A stretch of 64,000 nt of DNA from Serinicoccus sediminis (GCF_004153545.1 NZ_SDVA01000012.1:59608-123607); one strand, 5' to 3'; counted from the stretch's first letter, positions 16,617 through 27,109 are shown. The notes: generated by a model not told the origin, from the letters alone. Numbers and translations are program-made.

Positions 16617-17593
16617 CCCCAGACCACCACCCCGACGCCGGTGACCGCCAGCTGCAGCAGCGCCACCGGGAGGAGCACCAGCCACGCGAGGCGCTGCAGC
16701 TGGTCCTCGCGCACCCGGGGCCAGGCGACCCGCAGCCAGAGGAAGAGCGCACCGACCCCTGTCGCCTTGAGCAGCGTCCACAGCACCCCGACGACACCCG
16801 CCCCGGCGTCGGCCCAGGGGCCTCGCCACCCCCCGAGGAAGAGCACGGTGAACAGCAGCGCCATGACGACCATGCCGGCATACTCGGCCAGCAGGAAGAA
16901 GGCGAAGCGCAGCCCGGTGTACTCGGTCAGCGGACCGAAGACGAGCTCGGCGTCGGCCACCGGTGCGTCGAAGGGGGTGCGCTGCAGCTCGGCGACGCTG
17001 GCGGCGAGGAAGACCACCGCGGCCGGTGCCTGCCACAGCAGCCACCACCACGACCACTGACCGACGATGCCGGTGAGCGACAGGGTCCCGGCGGCCAGGG
17101 CCACGCTGGCCGCGGCGAGGATGAGCGGCAGCTCGTAGGACACGAGCTGCGCCCCCGCCCGCAGCCCGCCGAGCAGGGCGTACTTGTTGCCCGAGCCCCA
17201 CCCGGCCATGAGCGTGCCGATGACCCCGACGCTGGTGACGGCCAGGACGAGCAGCAGGCTGGCCGGCACGTCGACGGCGACCCAGGCGGCCCCCAGCGGG
17301 ACGGCGGCCAGGGCGACGAGATAGGGCACCAGCGCCACGGCGGGCGCCAGCCGGAACACCGGGCGGTCCGCGGCAGCCGGCGTGACGTCCTCCTTCTGGG
17401 CGAACTTGATGCCGTCGGCGACCAGCTGCAGGACACCGTGGGGTCCCGCCTCCATCGGACCGAGCCGGCCCTGCATGTGGCCCATGAGCTTGTGCTCCAG
17501 CTGGCCCAGGGCGAGCGGCAGCGTGAGGAAGGCCGCCAGCACGGCAGCGGCCTTCAGCACGGCCTCCAGGGCCCAGGGGACATCGGCGAGCAT
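16613..17593 (-). CDS. nuoH: NADH-quinone oxidoreductase subunit H, second copy
   Basis: 326 residues and eight membrane segments. NuoH forms the quinone channel with NuoB and Nuo[21 protein letters not shown] and the loop [20 protein letters not shown] are recognisable. The usual E-R before the quinone helix is E-H, GPN becomes GPM, and the acidic E-x-E of the 'EGEGEL' loop in the other copy reads VADAEL here. These changes affect the quinone or proton entry region. The ATG at 17593 follows a TAGGGT box by 7 bases. This gene starts the H-to-N block, and the expected upstream nuoD is missing. Confidence 0.92.
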   Translation of the reverse strand: MLADVPWALEAVLKAAAVLAAFLTLPLALGQLEHKLMGHMQGRLGPMEAGPHGVLQLVADGIKFAQKEDVTPAAADRPVFRLAPAVALVPYLVALAAVPLGAAWVAVDVPASLLLVLAVTSVGVIGTLMAGWGSGNKYALLGGLRAGAQLVSYELPLILAAASVALAAGTLSLTGIVGQWSWWWLLWQAPAAVVFLAASVAELQRTPFDAPVADAELVFGPLTEYTGLRFAFFLLAEYAGMVVMALLFTVLFLGGWRGPWADAGAGVVGVLWTLLKATGVGALFLWLRVAWPRVREDQLQRLAWLVLLPVALLQLAVTGVGVVVWG

Positions 17594-17600
17594 CGCGTTC

Positions 17601-17606
17601 ACCCTA
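17601..17606 (-). promoter_or_regulatory. Candidate -10 of the second nuoH-N block
   Basis: TAGGGT on the minus strand lies 7 bases before the nuoH ATG, giving the block its own, probably leaderless, transcript. The gap 17594-17754 is a divergent promoter region shared with ypeA. Confidence 0.45.
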
Positions 17607-17754
17607 ACGAGTGAGGCGCGCGGCCGGGCGACGCCGCACCGACCGGGCCCGGCCCGTCCCGCTGGCGCGGTACGCCTCGCGATCGTCCACGCCCTCCCCG
17701 CCACCGGCACCGGCGACATCACCGTACGCCCCGGTGGCGGGGCAGGATGGAGGT

Positions 17755-18204
17755 ATGCAGATCCTCCCCCTGTCCCTCGAGCACGCGGACGCCGCCGCCC
17801 GGCTGTGGTCGGAGTGCGGGCTCACCCGCCCCTGGAACGACCCGCAGGCGGACTTCCGGATGGCGGCCTCCGGGCCGGCCTCGGAGGTCCTCGGCGCCCT
17901 CGCCGACGACACCCTGGTCGGCACCGTCATGGTCGGCCAGGAGGGGCACCGCGGGTGGATCTACTACCTCGCCGTCGCGCCGGAGCACCGGGGCGGCGGG
18001 CTCGGCCGGACGCTCGTGCGGGCCGCCGAGGAGTGGGTGGAGAGCCAGGGCATCCCCAAGGTCATGCTCATGATCCGGGCCGAGAACGACGAGGTCGCCC
18101 GGCTCTACGAGGACCTGGGCTACGTCGACCAGGGCGTGCGGGTGCTCGGCCGGTTCCTCGACGAGGACCTGCAGCGGATGCGCGAGCAGACCGCGGGCGG
18201 CTAG
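17755..18204 (+). CDS. ypeA: GNAT acetyltransferase, YpeA family
   Basis: 149 residues spanning one GNAT domain. The N-terminal LTRPWNDPQADF and the central GHRGWIYYLAVAPEHRGGGL, with the R/Q-x-x-G-x-G/A acetyl-CoA loop, match E. coli YpeA closely; NDEVARLYEDLGY is the C-terminal helix-strand. The substrate is unknown in the family. AGGATGGAGGT precedes the ATG. It is the only plus-strand gene inside the second nuo cluster and occupies the position where nuoD would be expected. It converges on nuoC, and the two stop codons share CTAG (TAG at 18202-18204 and its complement at 18201-18203). Confidence 0.88.
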   Translation: MQILPLSLEHADAAARLWSECGLTRPWNDPQADFRMAASGPASEVLGALADDTLVGTVMVGQEGHRGWIYYLAVAPEHRGGGLGRTLVRAAEEWVESQGIPKVMLMIRAENDEVARLYEDLGYVDQGVRVLGRFLDEDLQRMREQTAGG

Positions 18205-18803
18205 TCGGGCCGCGGGCCCCAGGACGGGTCCGGGACGCCGGGCGGCAGCAGCCGCTTGCGCGGCCGGCGTCCGCGCGGTGGCGCCTCCCCCGAGCCCTCA
18301 CCGGGTTCCTTGGCCCCCGGCCACGGCTTGGACGCGCGTGCAGCGAGCACGAAGTCCTTGCGCAGCGGGGTGCCCTCGAAGCCCTCGGGCAGCAGCAGCG
18401 GCCGCAGGCCCAGCCCGGTCCGGTCGTCGAAACCCTCGACGAGGAGGCCGAACATCTCGTGCGTCTCCCGCTCGTGCCAGGCCGCGCCGGCGAAGAGGTC
18501 GGTCACCGAGCGCAGCGGCGTGCCCTCGGGCACCCGGGTGCGCAGCACCAGCCGGCGGAGCCCACCGGGACCGGGAGCACCCACCCGCAGCAGGTGGCAC
18601 AGGACCTCCAGACCCGGGACGAGCGGCTCCCCCTGGGTCTCGTCGCCCCCCGGGGCGTCGCCATCCTGCGCGTCTCCCTCCTGGGCGTCGGACTCGTCGA
18701 CCGCGGAGAGCCAGTCGAAGAAGGCATACCCCTCGGCGCGGGCGGAGCGGACCGCCTCGTGCCACTCCCCCGGCTCGACCCGCCGCTGCACCGGGACGCT
18801 CAC
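18201..18803 (-). CDS. nuoC: NADH-quinone oxidoreductase subunit C, second copy
   Basis: 200 residues. The 30-kDa subunit signature is present: [14 protein letters not shown], then [20 protein letters not shown]. NuoC helps connect the peripheral arm and normally packs against NuoD. Here NuoD does not follow; the gene ends against ypeA. A C-terminal basic, proline-rich tail of ~45 residues follows PLRKDF. An acidic D-A-Q-E-G-D-type insert lies near residues 35-55. The GTG start overlaps the nuoB stop (GTGA). Confidence 0.88.
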   Translation of the reverse strand: MSVPVQRRVEPGEWHEAVRSARAEGYAFFDWLSAVDESDAQEGDAQDGDAPGGDETQGEPLVPGLEVLCHLLRVGAPGPGGLRRLVLRTRVPEGTPLRSVTDLFAGAAWHERETHEMFGLLVEGFDDRTGLGLRPLLLPEGFEGTPLRKDFVLAARASKPWPGAKEPGEGSGEAPPRGRRPRKRLLPPGVPDPSWGPRPD

Positions 18804-19414
18804 GCGCCGCCCTCCGGTGGCGCGACCAGGCCCCGCTGGACCTCCGCCCCGCTGACCGGCCGGTCGGCATACCTCGACCCGTGCAGCGACCCCGCGCGGG
18901 CCCGACCGGGCGTCTCCGCGGCGATCTGCTCCTGCAGCATGACGATGCCGTGCAGCAGCGCCTCCGGCCGCGGCGGGCAGCCGGGCACGTAGACGTCGAC
19001 CGGGATGAGCTGGTCGACCCCCTTGGTGACCGAGTAGCTGTCCCAGTAGGGCCCGCCCGAGTTGGAGCAGGCGCCGAAGGAGATGACGTACTTCGGCTCC
19101 GGCATCTGGTCGTAGAGCCGGCGGATCGCCGGGGCCATCTTGTCGGTGACCGTCCCCGAGACGACCATGAGGTCGGACTGGCGCGGCCCCGGGGCGAAGG
19201 GGATGACCCCCAGCCGGATGAAGTCGTGCCGGGCCATGGACGCGCTGATGAACTCGATCGCGCAGCAGGCCAGGCCGAAGTTGAAGACCCACAGGGAGTA
19301 CTTCCGGCCCCAGTTGAGCACGACCTGCACCGCACGGGGGGCCCGTTCCACCGGCGCACCGACCCGCGGCGTCGGCAGGGTGGTGGTCGTCGGGCCGCTC
19401 ACCTGCTCGGGCAC
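18800..19414 (-). CDS. nuoB: NADH-quinone oxidoreductase subunit B, second copy
   Basis: 204 residues. All four cysteines of the N2 [4Fe-4S] cluster are present: the tandem pair C50-C51 (LACCAIE), C116 (GACSNSGG) and C146 (VPGCPPRPE). N2 is the direct electron donor to quinone, so the electron-transfer end of this complex appears intact. It has ~25 extra N-terminal and ~40 extra C-terminal residues relative to the core. GTG start. Confidence 0.94.
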   Translation of the reverse strand: MPEQVSGPTTTTLPTPRVGAPVERAPRAVQVVLNWGRKYSLWVFNFGLACCAIEFISASMARHDFIRLGVIPFAPGPRQSDLMVVSGTVTDKMAPAIRRLYDQMPEPKYVISFGACSNSGGPYWDSYSVTKGVDQLIPVDVYVPGCPPRPEALLHGIVMLQEQIAAETPGRARAGSLHGSRYADRPVSGAEVQRGLVAPPEGGA

Positions 19415-19415
19415 G

Positions 19416-19772
19416 TCACCACCACCTCAGCAGCCCGCGGCGCCACACGTGCAGCAGAGCCACGACGAGGACGCCGATGAAGACGGCCATCTCGACCAGG
19501 CTGGCGGGGCCGAGACCGGACCGGAGCACCAGCGCCCAGGGGAAGAGGTAGACGGCGTCGACGGCGAAGACGACGTAGAGCAGCGCGTAGACGAGGTAGC
19601 GCACGCTGCCCTGCTCCCACCCGGAGCCGACCGGGTCGACCCCGGACTCGTAGGTCGTCACCTTCGCGGGGGTGGGGTCGCTCGGCGCCAGCAGCCGGCG
19701 CGCGCCCGTGCCGGCCGCCACCAGGGCGACCCCGAGCAGCGTCACCAGCGCGACGACGAGGTAGTCGGACAT
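19416..19772 (-). CDS. nuoA: NADH-quinone oxidoreductase subunit A, second copy
   Basis: 118 residues and three membrane helices. The short [11 protein letters not shown] motif and the helix [20 protein letters not shown], with its conserved acidic residue, identify NuoA. The usual cysteine in the Y-E-C-G loop is serine here (YESG). ATG at 19772 and GTG at 19775 are both possible. The gap to the upstream lipoprotein gene is only 11 bp, so the A-B-C block is probably transcribed from upstream of that gene. Confidence 0.9.
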   Translation of the reverse strand: MSDYLVVALVTLLGVALVAAGTGARRLLAPSDPTPAKVTTYESGVDPVGSGWEQGSVRYLVYALLYVVFAVDAVYLFPWALVLRSGLGPASLVEMAVFIGVLVVALLHVWRRGLLRWW

Positions 19773-19783
19773 CACCCGGAAGC

Positions 19784-21271
19784 CTAGCCGCCGACGTCGA
19801 CGAGGTGCTGCAGGCCGACCCCGACGATCGTCGCGGCGCGCAGCTGGTCGACGGGCTCGGCGCTGCGGGTCTGCACGACCAGCACGGACCCGTCCGGCGC
19901 GGCGTCCGGGGTCTCGTCACCCGCCCGCTCCGGCTCGACGTAGAACGACATCGCCAGCACCCCGGGCAGCGAGCCACCCTTGTAGGCCTGGTAGGCGACG
20001 TCCTCGGGCGACGGCAGGCCCGGGTTCGCGGCGAGGATCTCCCGCAGCGGCTCCCCGTCCGGGTCCTCGGCGAGCTGCTGCAGGCGGGCGTGCAGCGTGC
20101 AGATCTGCGCCCCGGTGAGGAACCAGCCGATGCCGTCCTGCCACCGCGGCTCGGTCACCGTGGCCGGGTCGAGGTCGAGCTCGGCGGGCAGGTCGGCGAG
20201 CATCGCCTCACGCCGCTCGGGGACGAGCGCCTCGGCCCACCGGGTCCGCACCTCGCTGTCCACCTGCCAGCCCAGCTGGAAGACCTGGCGGGTGCTCGGC
20301 ACGGGCATGATCGCGGTCGGGTCCAGCCCGGCCGCGACGGCGGTGTCGCGCAGCGCGCCCTGGCCGAGGCGGTCGATGAGCAGGTCGGTGGCGGTGTTGT
20401 CGCTGACGGAGATCATCAGGCCGGCCGCCTCGCGGACGCTGACGGTGGAGCCCTCGGGGCGGTCCTGCAGCTCGCCGGACGGCAGGCTGACCACCTCGGG
20501 GGTGAGGGTGAGCTCCTCCTCCCACGCCAGCTCGCCCGCGCGCACCTGGTCGGCCACGGCGGCCAGGACCAGGAGCTTGACGACCGACCCGCTGGGGAAG
20601 GGGTCCCCGCCCGGCTCGACGCCGGGGGACGTGTAGGTCGTCGTGCAGGTCCCGTCCTCGACCTGGCCGACCACCACCTGGCTCGTGCCGCCCAGCTCGG
20701 CCAGCGCCGCGTCCAGGTCCGCCCAGTCGTCGACCTCGGGGGTCGCCCCCGAGGTGTCCGGCTGGAGGAGCAGCGTGGAGACGAGCCCCTGCTCGTCCAC
20801 GCTGACCGTCAGGAGCAGCGGCTCCTGCGCCGCCAGGCTGAGGACGGCGGTGCGCCCCACCCCGGAGGCCGGGGCGGCCGCGGTCACCACGTAGGGCCCG
20901 GCCCGGCGCACCTGGGCCAGGACCAGGCCGAGCTCGACCGGGGACACCTGCTCCAGGAAGTCCGGGGCGAGGCGCTCGGCGGCCTCCTGCCCCGCGGGCC
21001 CCTCGGCGTCCTCCTCGAGCAGACCCAGCACCCACTCCACGGCGTCGACCAGCTCAGGGTCGGTGAGGGCCTCGGCCGGGTCGACCGGCTCCGGCGCGGC
21101 CGTGGAGGCGGCGACCTCCGGAGGCACCGAGGTCGCGGAGGCGTCCTCCGGCGCGGCGGTCTGGACGACCAGCGGCGGGGTCGAGGTCTGCGCGACGTCG
21201 TCGTCGTACTCCTCGGTGCACCCGACCAGCAGCAGCGAGGCACCGAGCAGCCCCCCGATGACCCGTCGCAC
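19784..21271 (-). CDS. Beta-lactamase-fold serine hydrolase lipoprotein
   Basis: 495 residues. The signal peptide ends in a lipobox (LLLVGC, C18), so the protein is anchored outside the membrane. A threonine/alanine/proline-rich linker and a ~100-residue domain precede a class A beta-lactamase-like domain. The catalytic set is visible: S229-V-V-K232 (S-x-x-K), S290-D291-N292 and K431-G-G. No clear Glu166-type E-x-x-L-N omega loop was identified, so it may be a penicillin-binding or carboxypeptidase-like protein rather than a true beta-lactamase. The GTG at 21271 has GAGGAGG 5 bases upstream. It lies 11 bp upstream of the second nuoA, on the same strand. Confidence 0.82.
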   Translation of the reverse strand: MRRVIGGLLGASLLLVGCTEEYDDDVAQTSTPPLVVQTAAPEDASATSVPPEVAASTAAPEPVDPAEALTDPELVDAVEWVLGLLEEDAEGPAGQEAAERLAPDFLEQVSPVELGLVLAQVRRAGPYVVTAAAPASGVGRTAVLSLAAQEPLLLTVSVDEQGLVSTLLLQPDTSGATPEVDDWADLDAALAELGGTSQVVVGQVEDGTCTTTYTSPGVEPGGDPFPSGSVVKLLVLAAVADQVRAGELAWEEELTLTPEVVSLPSGELQDRPEGSTVSVREAAGLMISVSDNTATDLLIDRLGQGALRDTAVAAGLDPTAIMPVPSTRQVFQLGWQVDSEVRTRWAEALVPERREAMLADLPAELDLDPATVTEPRWQDGIGWFLTGAQICTLHARLQQLAEDPDGEPLREILAANPGLPSPEDVAYQAYKGGSLPGVLAMSFYVEPERAGDETPDAAPDGSVLVVQTRSAEPVDQLRAATIVGVGLQHLVDVGG

Positions 21272-21352
21272 GTCCGCCTCCTCGCCTGGTCCCCCTATCT
21301 CAGCACGCGCCACGGCCGGTCGCAGGGCCGGGCTGCGCGGGAGCGGACCGGC

Positions 21353-22102
21353 TCAGCCGCGGGCGGCCCGGAGCGCGTCGCCGGCCTGCACGGCATACCC
21401 GCCGCCGAAGAGGAGGACGTGCACGAGCAGCGGCACCGTCTGGAACACCGCGGTCCGCCGCTCCCAGCCGTCGGCCAGGGGGAACGCCTCGACGTAGGCG
21501 GCGAGGACCCTGCCGCTGAACCCGCCGAAGAGCTGCATCATCGCGAGGTCCACCTCCCGGTGGGCGTAGTGGGCGCACGGGTCGATGAGCCAGCTGTGGC
21601 CCCGGTCGTCGACGAGCCGGTTGCCGGCCCACAGGTCGCCGTGGACGAGGGTGGGCGGCTCCACCGGGCCGAGGTGCTCGGCGCCCAGCGCCTGCGCGTC
21701 GGCCAGCGCCGAGGCGTCCATCCGGCCGGTCTCGACGGCGCGCCGGGCCAGCGGCACCACCCGTCGCTCCAACCAGGACTCGGCCAGCGTGTCGCACGGG
21801 GCGAGGTCCACCGGGCAGTCCCCGAGGTAGGCCGTCGGCTCGCCGTCGACGGCGCCGTACCGCTCCCCCGTGGTCCGGTGCAGGGAGGCCAGCTCGCGCC
21901 CGAACGCCTCCTCGGACGCGGCGGTGCGGTGCCCCCCGGAGGGCACCCGCTCGATGCTGATGCCGGTGCCCGAGACGTCGAGCACCTCGGGGACCCGCGC
22001 ACCGGCCGCCGCGAGCGCGCGCAGCCCCACGGCCTCCCGGTCGAAGAACAGCGCGGGTGCGTCGGGCCGGGTCTTGGTGAAGGCGGCGGCTGCGGGTCCC
22101 AT
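21353..22102 (-). CDS. Fructosamine-kinase-family phosphotransferase
   Basis: 249 residues of the fructosamine/ketosamine-3-kinase family, which belongs to the APH/protein-kinase-like fold. The catalytic and metal motifs are LVHGDLWAGN (HGD-x-x-x-x-N) and LIDPCAHYAHREVDLAMMQL (IDP-x-x-x-x-G/A-x-x-E-x-D). Bacterial members are thought to repair glycated amines or phosphorylate ribulosamines. Start ATG at 22102, 42 bp from the divergent phosphatase gene, so the two share a promoter region. Confidence 0.87.
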   Translation of the reverse strand: MGPAAAAFTKTRPDAPALFFDREAVGLRALAAAGARVPEVLDVSGTGISIERVPSGGHRTAASEEAFGRELASLHRTTGERYGAVDGEPTAYLGDCPVDLAPCDTLAESWLERRVVPLARRAVETGRMDASALADAQALGAEHLGPVEPPTLVHGDLWAGNRLVDDRGHSWLIDPCAHYAHREVDLAMMQLFGGFSGRVLAAYVEAFPLADGWERRTAVFQTVPLLVHVLLFGGGYAVQAGDALRAARG

Positions 22103-22144
22103 GGCCCCACCCTCGCAGCAGCGGCCGGTGAGAGGGTGGGGGGC

Positions 22145-22651
22145 ATGCACATCATCACCGTCTGCCTGGGCAACATCTGCCGCTCGCCCGCCGCCGAGGC
22201 CGTGCTCACCCGCGCCCTCGACGAGGCCGGCATCGAGGGAGTCACCGTGAGCTCGGCCGGGACGGCCGACTACCACGTGGGCGAGCGCCCGCACCCGTCC
22301 TCGACCGCGGAGGGCGAGAGCCGGGGGTATGCCTTCACCACCCGGGGGGCGCAGTTCGCCGTCGGCGACTTCGACGGGGGCGACCTGGTCCTCGCCATGG
22401 ACTCCGGCAACGAGCGCGACCTGCTCGCCCTGGCCCGGACCCCCGAGGACCAGGCCAAGGTCGTGCGGCTCGGCGCCTTCGCCTCCGACGCCGGCGACGG
22501 GGTGCGTGACGTGCCCGACCCGTGGGGTGCGGAGCGGGAGGCCTTCGTGGCGATGTACGACCAGATCGAGGACGCCGTCGCCGGGCTGGTCCGCGCCCTC
22601 CAGGAGGACCGGGTGGGCGAGGTCGTCGCCGCGCAGCGCGCGCCGCGCTGA
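22145..22651 (+). CDS. Low-molecular-weight protein-tyrosine phosphatase
   Basis: 168 residues. The N-terminal P-loop CLGNICRSP carries the nucleophile C7 and R13, and the general acid is D125 in RDVPDPWG. This is the arsenate-reductase-like LMW-PTPase fold and is cytosolic. Relatives include mycobacterial PtpA. A glycine-rich GGGTGGGG precedes the ATG. It is divergent from the fructosamine-kinase gene and converges with the SDR gene across 2 bp. Confidence 0.93.
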   Translation: MHIITVCLGNICRSPAAEAVLTRALDEAGIEGVTVSSAGTADYHVGERPHPSSTAEGESRGYAFTTRGAQFAVGDFDGGDLVLAMDSGNERDLLALARTPEDQAKVVRLGAFASDAGDGVRDVPDPWGAEREAFVAMYDQIEDAVAGLVRALQEDRVGEVVAAQRAPR

Positions 22652-22653
22652 GG

Positions 22654-23619
22654 TCAGACCGGGGCCGGCCCGCGGTTCCGAGGACCGTCCCCGTCCAGCC
22701 CCACCTCGCGCCACATCCACGCGACCGTCCGCGCCGCGGCGTCGCGGTCCGCCGCCCGCTCCGAGCGGGCGATGAGGGTGGGCCGCCCCCGCAGGTGCTG
22801 CCACCCGTCCGGGCCGATGTAGGACCCCGGCGGTAGGGGCTGGGTGAGCGCGAAGAGCACGGCAGCGGCCCCCTGCGGGGCCGACATCGCGAACGGGCGG
22901 CTGGCCGCGGTGACCAAGCGGTCCAGCCTCGGGTCGCCGGTCGCGTTCTGCAGGTTGGTGAGCACCCAGCCGGGGTGGACCAGCTGCACCTGGGTGCCGG
23001 GCGGCATCCGCCCACCCAGGTCGAGGCCCCACTGCATCGCGACGAGCTTGGCGCGGGAGTAGGCCCGCGGCAGGGTCCACCGCGTGCGCCGCAGGTGCGG
23101 GTCCTCCAGGTCGACCCGGCCGGAGGTGTGCGCGTGGGAGGTGACGAGGACCACCCGCTGGTGCACCAGGGGCAGGAGGGACTCCACGAGCAGCATCGGC
23201 CCGAGGGCGTTGACCGCGAGCAGCAGCTCGTGTCCGTCGACCGACTCCCGCCGCCGACGTGAGACGGCCCCGGCGACGTTGACCAGGTCGGCCCGCTCCT
23301 CCCCCAGCAGCCCGGCGACCTCTTCCGCCGCCCTGCGCACGGAGGTCAGGTCGGCCAGGTCGAGGTCCACCAGCGTCACGGCGTCGGACCCCGGGGCGGC
23401 GCTCTCGCGCAGCAGCCGGGCCCGCACCCGCTCCCCCTTGACCCGGTCCCGCACGGGCAGCACCAACCGGGCGCCCCACCGGGCCAGGTGGAGGGCCACC
23501 TCGCGGCCGATCCCGTCGCTGCCACCGGTCACGACGACGGTGCGGCCGCGCAGGTCCGGGACGCCCAGGTGCTCCCACCCGAGCGCCTCCCGGGCGTGTT
23601 CCGCCGCCGCCGCCGTCAT
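22654..23619 (-). CDS. Short-chain dehydrogenase/reductase
   Basis: 321 residues with a classical-type SDR core. The NAD(P)-binding TGGSDGIG is at 31-38, NVAGAV replaces the usual N-A-G motif, and YSRAK is the catalytic Y-x-x-x-K. The serine is in VLVTSHAHTSG. The C-terminal ~50 residues extend past the core, as in retinol-dehydrogenase/WW-oxidoreductase-like SDRs. The substrate is not inferable. Confidence 0.88.
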   Translation of the reverse strand: MTAAAAEHAREALGWEHLGVPDLRGRTVVVTGGSDGIGREVALHLARWGARLVLPVRDRVKGERVRARLLRESAAPGSDAVTLVDLDLADLTSVRRAAEEVAGLLGEERADLVNVAGAVSRRRRESVDGHELLLAVNALGPMLLVESLLPLVHQRVVLVTSHAHTSGRVDLEDPHLRRTRWTLPRAYSRAKLVAMQWGLDLGGRMPPGTQVQLVHPGWVLTNLQNATGDPRLDRLVTAASRPFAMSAPQGAAAVLFALTQPLPPGSYIGPDGWQHLRGRPTLIARSERAADRDAAARTVAWMWREVGLDGDGPRNRGPAPV

Positions 23620-23677
23620 GCCGCCGAGTCTGCCAGCGGACCGGCTCGTCGTCGCCGGAGGGGCGTGCCCCGGCGGC

Positions 23678-23683
23678 TACCCT
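23678..23683 (+). promoter_or_regulatory. Candidate -10 of the FemAB-like gene
   Basis: TACCCT ends 6 bases before the ATG at 23690, a leaderless spacing. No Shine-Dalgarno is visible. Confidence 0.4.
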
Positions 23684-23689
23684 GTCGCC

Positions 23690-24784
23690 ATGACCCTGAC
23701 CCTGGAGACGGCCCCCGACCGCGCGTCCTACATGGCAGCCCTGCTCGATCTCCCGGTCAGCAGCCCGCTGCAGGGATGGGGGTACGGCGAGGCCCGCAAG
23801 GAGCTGGGCCAGGAGCCGGTCCGCTACCTCGTCCGGCAGGGCGGGCGCACCGTGGGCGCGGTGCAGCTCATGCGCAAGACGCTGGCCCCCGGCGTGAGCA
23901 CGCTCTACGCCCCGCGCGGACCCGTGCTCGCCGACCGGATGCTGCTGCCCGAGTTCGCCCGCGCCGTCCGGTCGGTCGCCCGCCGCAGCGACCACTTCCT
24001 CACGATCGAGCCCCCGGAGCCCATCTTCGCCGGTGACAGCCCCGAGCAGGAGGACCTCGCGGCCGAGCAGGCCGTCATCCCGGACCGGATCGGGCCGTTC
24101 CGCCGGGCCCGGACCGAGCAGCCCGAGCACACCATCCTCATCGACACCCGCCCGGACCCGGAGACCATCTTCGCCGGGCTGCACAAGATGGCCCGCCGCA
24201 ACGTGCGCACCTCGGAGCGGATGGGGGTGCAGGCCGGCCGGGACGACAGCTTCGAGGACTTCTGGGAGATCTTCACCGCGACCAACGAGCGCTCGAGCCT
24301 CGGCGCCTTCCCGCGCCGCTACTACGAGACGCTGCTGCGCGAGGCCGACCAGGACGGGGGCGAGGCCTACCTGCTGCTGTCCCGGCACGAGGGGCGGGCG
24401 CTGGCCGGTGGTTTCTTCCTCGGGCTCGGCGACACCACGACCTACCTCTACGGCGGGTCGGTGCGCGACGACCGTCCGCCCTCGGAGGGCGAGAAGCGCA
24501 AGGACGCCAAGGCCCCGGACGCGTTCTACTGGAGCGCGATCCGGGACGCCCACGAGACCGGGTACGCCCAGCTGGACCTCTGGGGCATCCCCCGGCTGCT
24601 GGACGAGAAGAAGCACTCCTTCGGGGTGCTCCGGATGAAGCTCAAGTTCGGGTCGCAGAGGTACTGGTACCCCGCCTACGACCTGGCCCTGTCGCCGCTG
24701 AGCTCCCCGCTGCGGGCCGCGCTCAAGGTGCGCCGGTCCTACCTCAACTACCGCAGCTTCGGCACCACCGACGACATCCTCTGA
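23690..24784 (+). CDS. FemAB-family aminoacyltransferase
   Basis: 364 residues with the two GNAT-like lobes of the FemABX/MurM family. Recognisable features are the N-lobe SSPLQGWGYGEARKELG, the central HKMARRNVRTSERMGV (the K-x-R-R-x-x-R region), and the C-lobe LAGGFFLGLGDTTTYLYGGS with YAQLDLWGIPR. FemAB proteins add amino acids from aminoacyl-tRNA to the peptidoglycan stem peptide to build the interpeptide bridge. It acts at the cytoplasmic face of the membrane on lipid-linked precursor. It ends 37 bp before the DksA-like gene and may be co-transcribed with it. Confidence 0.88.
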   Translation: MTLTLETAPDRASYMAALLDLPVSSPLQGWGYGEARKELGQEPVRYLVRQGGRTVGAVQLMRKTLAPGVSTLYAPRGPVLADRMLLPEFARAVRSVARRSDHFLTIEPPEPIFAGDSPEQEDLAAEQAVIPDRIGPFRRARTEQPEHTILIDTRPDPETIFAGLHKMARRNVRTSERMGVQAGRDDSFEDFWEIFTATNERSSLGAFPRRYYETLLREADQDGGEAYLLLSRHEGRALAGGFFLGLGDTTTYLYGGSVRDDRPPSEGEKRKDAKAPDAFYWSAIRDAHETGYAQLDLWGIPRLLDEKKHSFGVLRMKLKFGSQRYWYPAYDLALSPLSSPLRAALKVRRSYLNYRSFGTTDDIL

Positions 24785-24821
24785 CCCGGCCCGGGGCGCG
24801 GCCCCGTGCGATGCTGGACGG

Positions 24822-25142
24822 ATGCACGAGCAGGCACGCGCCGAGCTGGAGGCCAAGCAGACCGAGGTCCGCGCCCAGATGGAGCAGCTGAGCCGGCCCA
24901 TCCAGGACCAGGGCAGCATCTCCTTCGGCAAGCGGGTCGGGGACGGCACCTCGATGGCCGTGGACCGCCTCACCGCGGTGAGCGCGCACGACAACCTGCA
25001 GGGGCTGCTGGACGACATCGCCACCGCGCTGGCCGCCGTCGAGGACGGCAGCTACGGCCGCTGCCGGGTGTGCGGCGAGGAGATCCCCGAGGGCCGGCTC
25101 GAGGCCCGGCCCTGGGCGACCACCTGCGTCCGGCACGGCTGA
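24822..25142 (+). CDS. DksA/TraR-family zinc-finger protein
   Basis: 106 residues. An N-terminal coiled-coil region (about 5-70) is followed by a zinc-finger tail, CRVCGEEIPEGRLEARPWAT followed by TCVRHG. Ligands are C81, C84 and C102; the fourth position is H105 instead of the usual cysteine. DksA/TraR proteins bind RNA polymerase through the secondary channel. The invariant acidic tip of DksA (D-x-x-D-x-A) is not evident, so the role may differ. Confidence 0.83.
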   Translation: MHEQARAELEAKQTEVRAQMEQLSRPIQDQGSISFGKRVGDGTSMAVDRLTAVSAHDNLQGLLDDIATALAAVEDGSYGRCRVCGEEIPEGRLEARPWATTCVRHG

Positions 25143-25201
25143 GCGGACCGTCGTCCGGCGGGCGGCGGCCCGGTCGGCAGCGCTATTAGGGGAGAGTAGT
25201 C

Positions 25202-27105
<1,904 letters not shown>

Positions 27106-27109
<4 letters not shown>

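Noticed and set aside
17594..18200. A hidden or frameshifted nuoD between nuoC and nuoH of the second cluster
   Set aside because: Both strands were read. The interval is filled by an intact ypeA and a short promoter region, with none of the NuoD motifs such as G-P-Q-H-P-S-T-H-G.
19805..22651. Very long plus-strand open frame opposite the lipoprotein and kinase genes
   Set aside because: Only its last ~170 codons (from 22145) are real, the LMW phosphatase. The rest is antisense to two well-supported genes.
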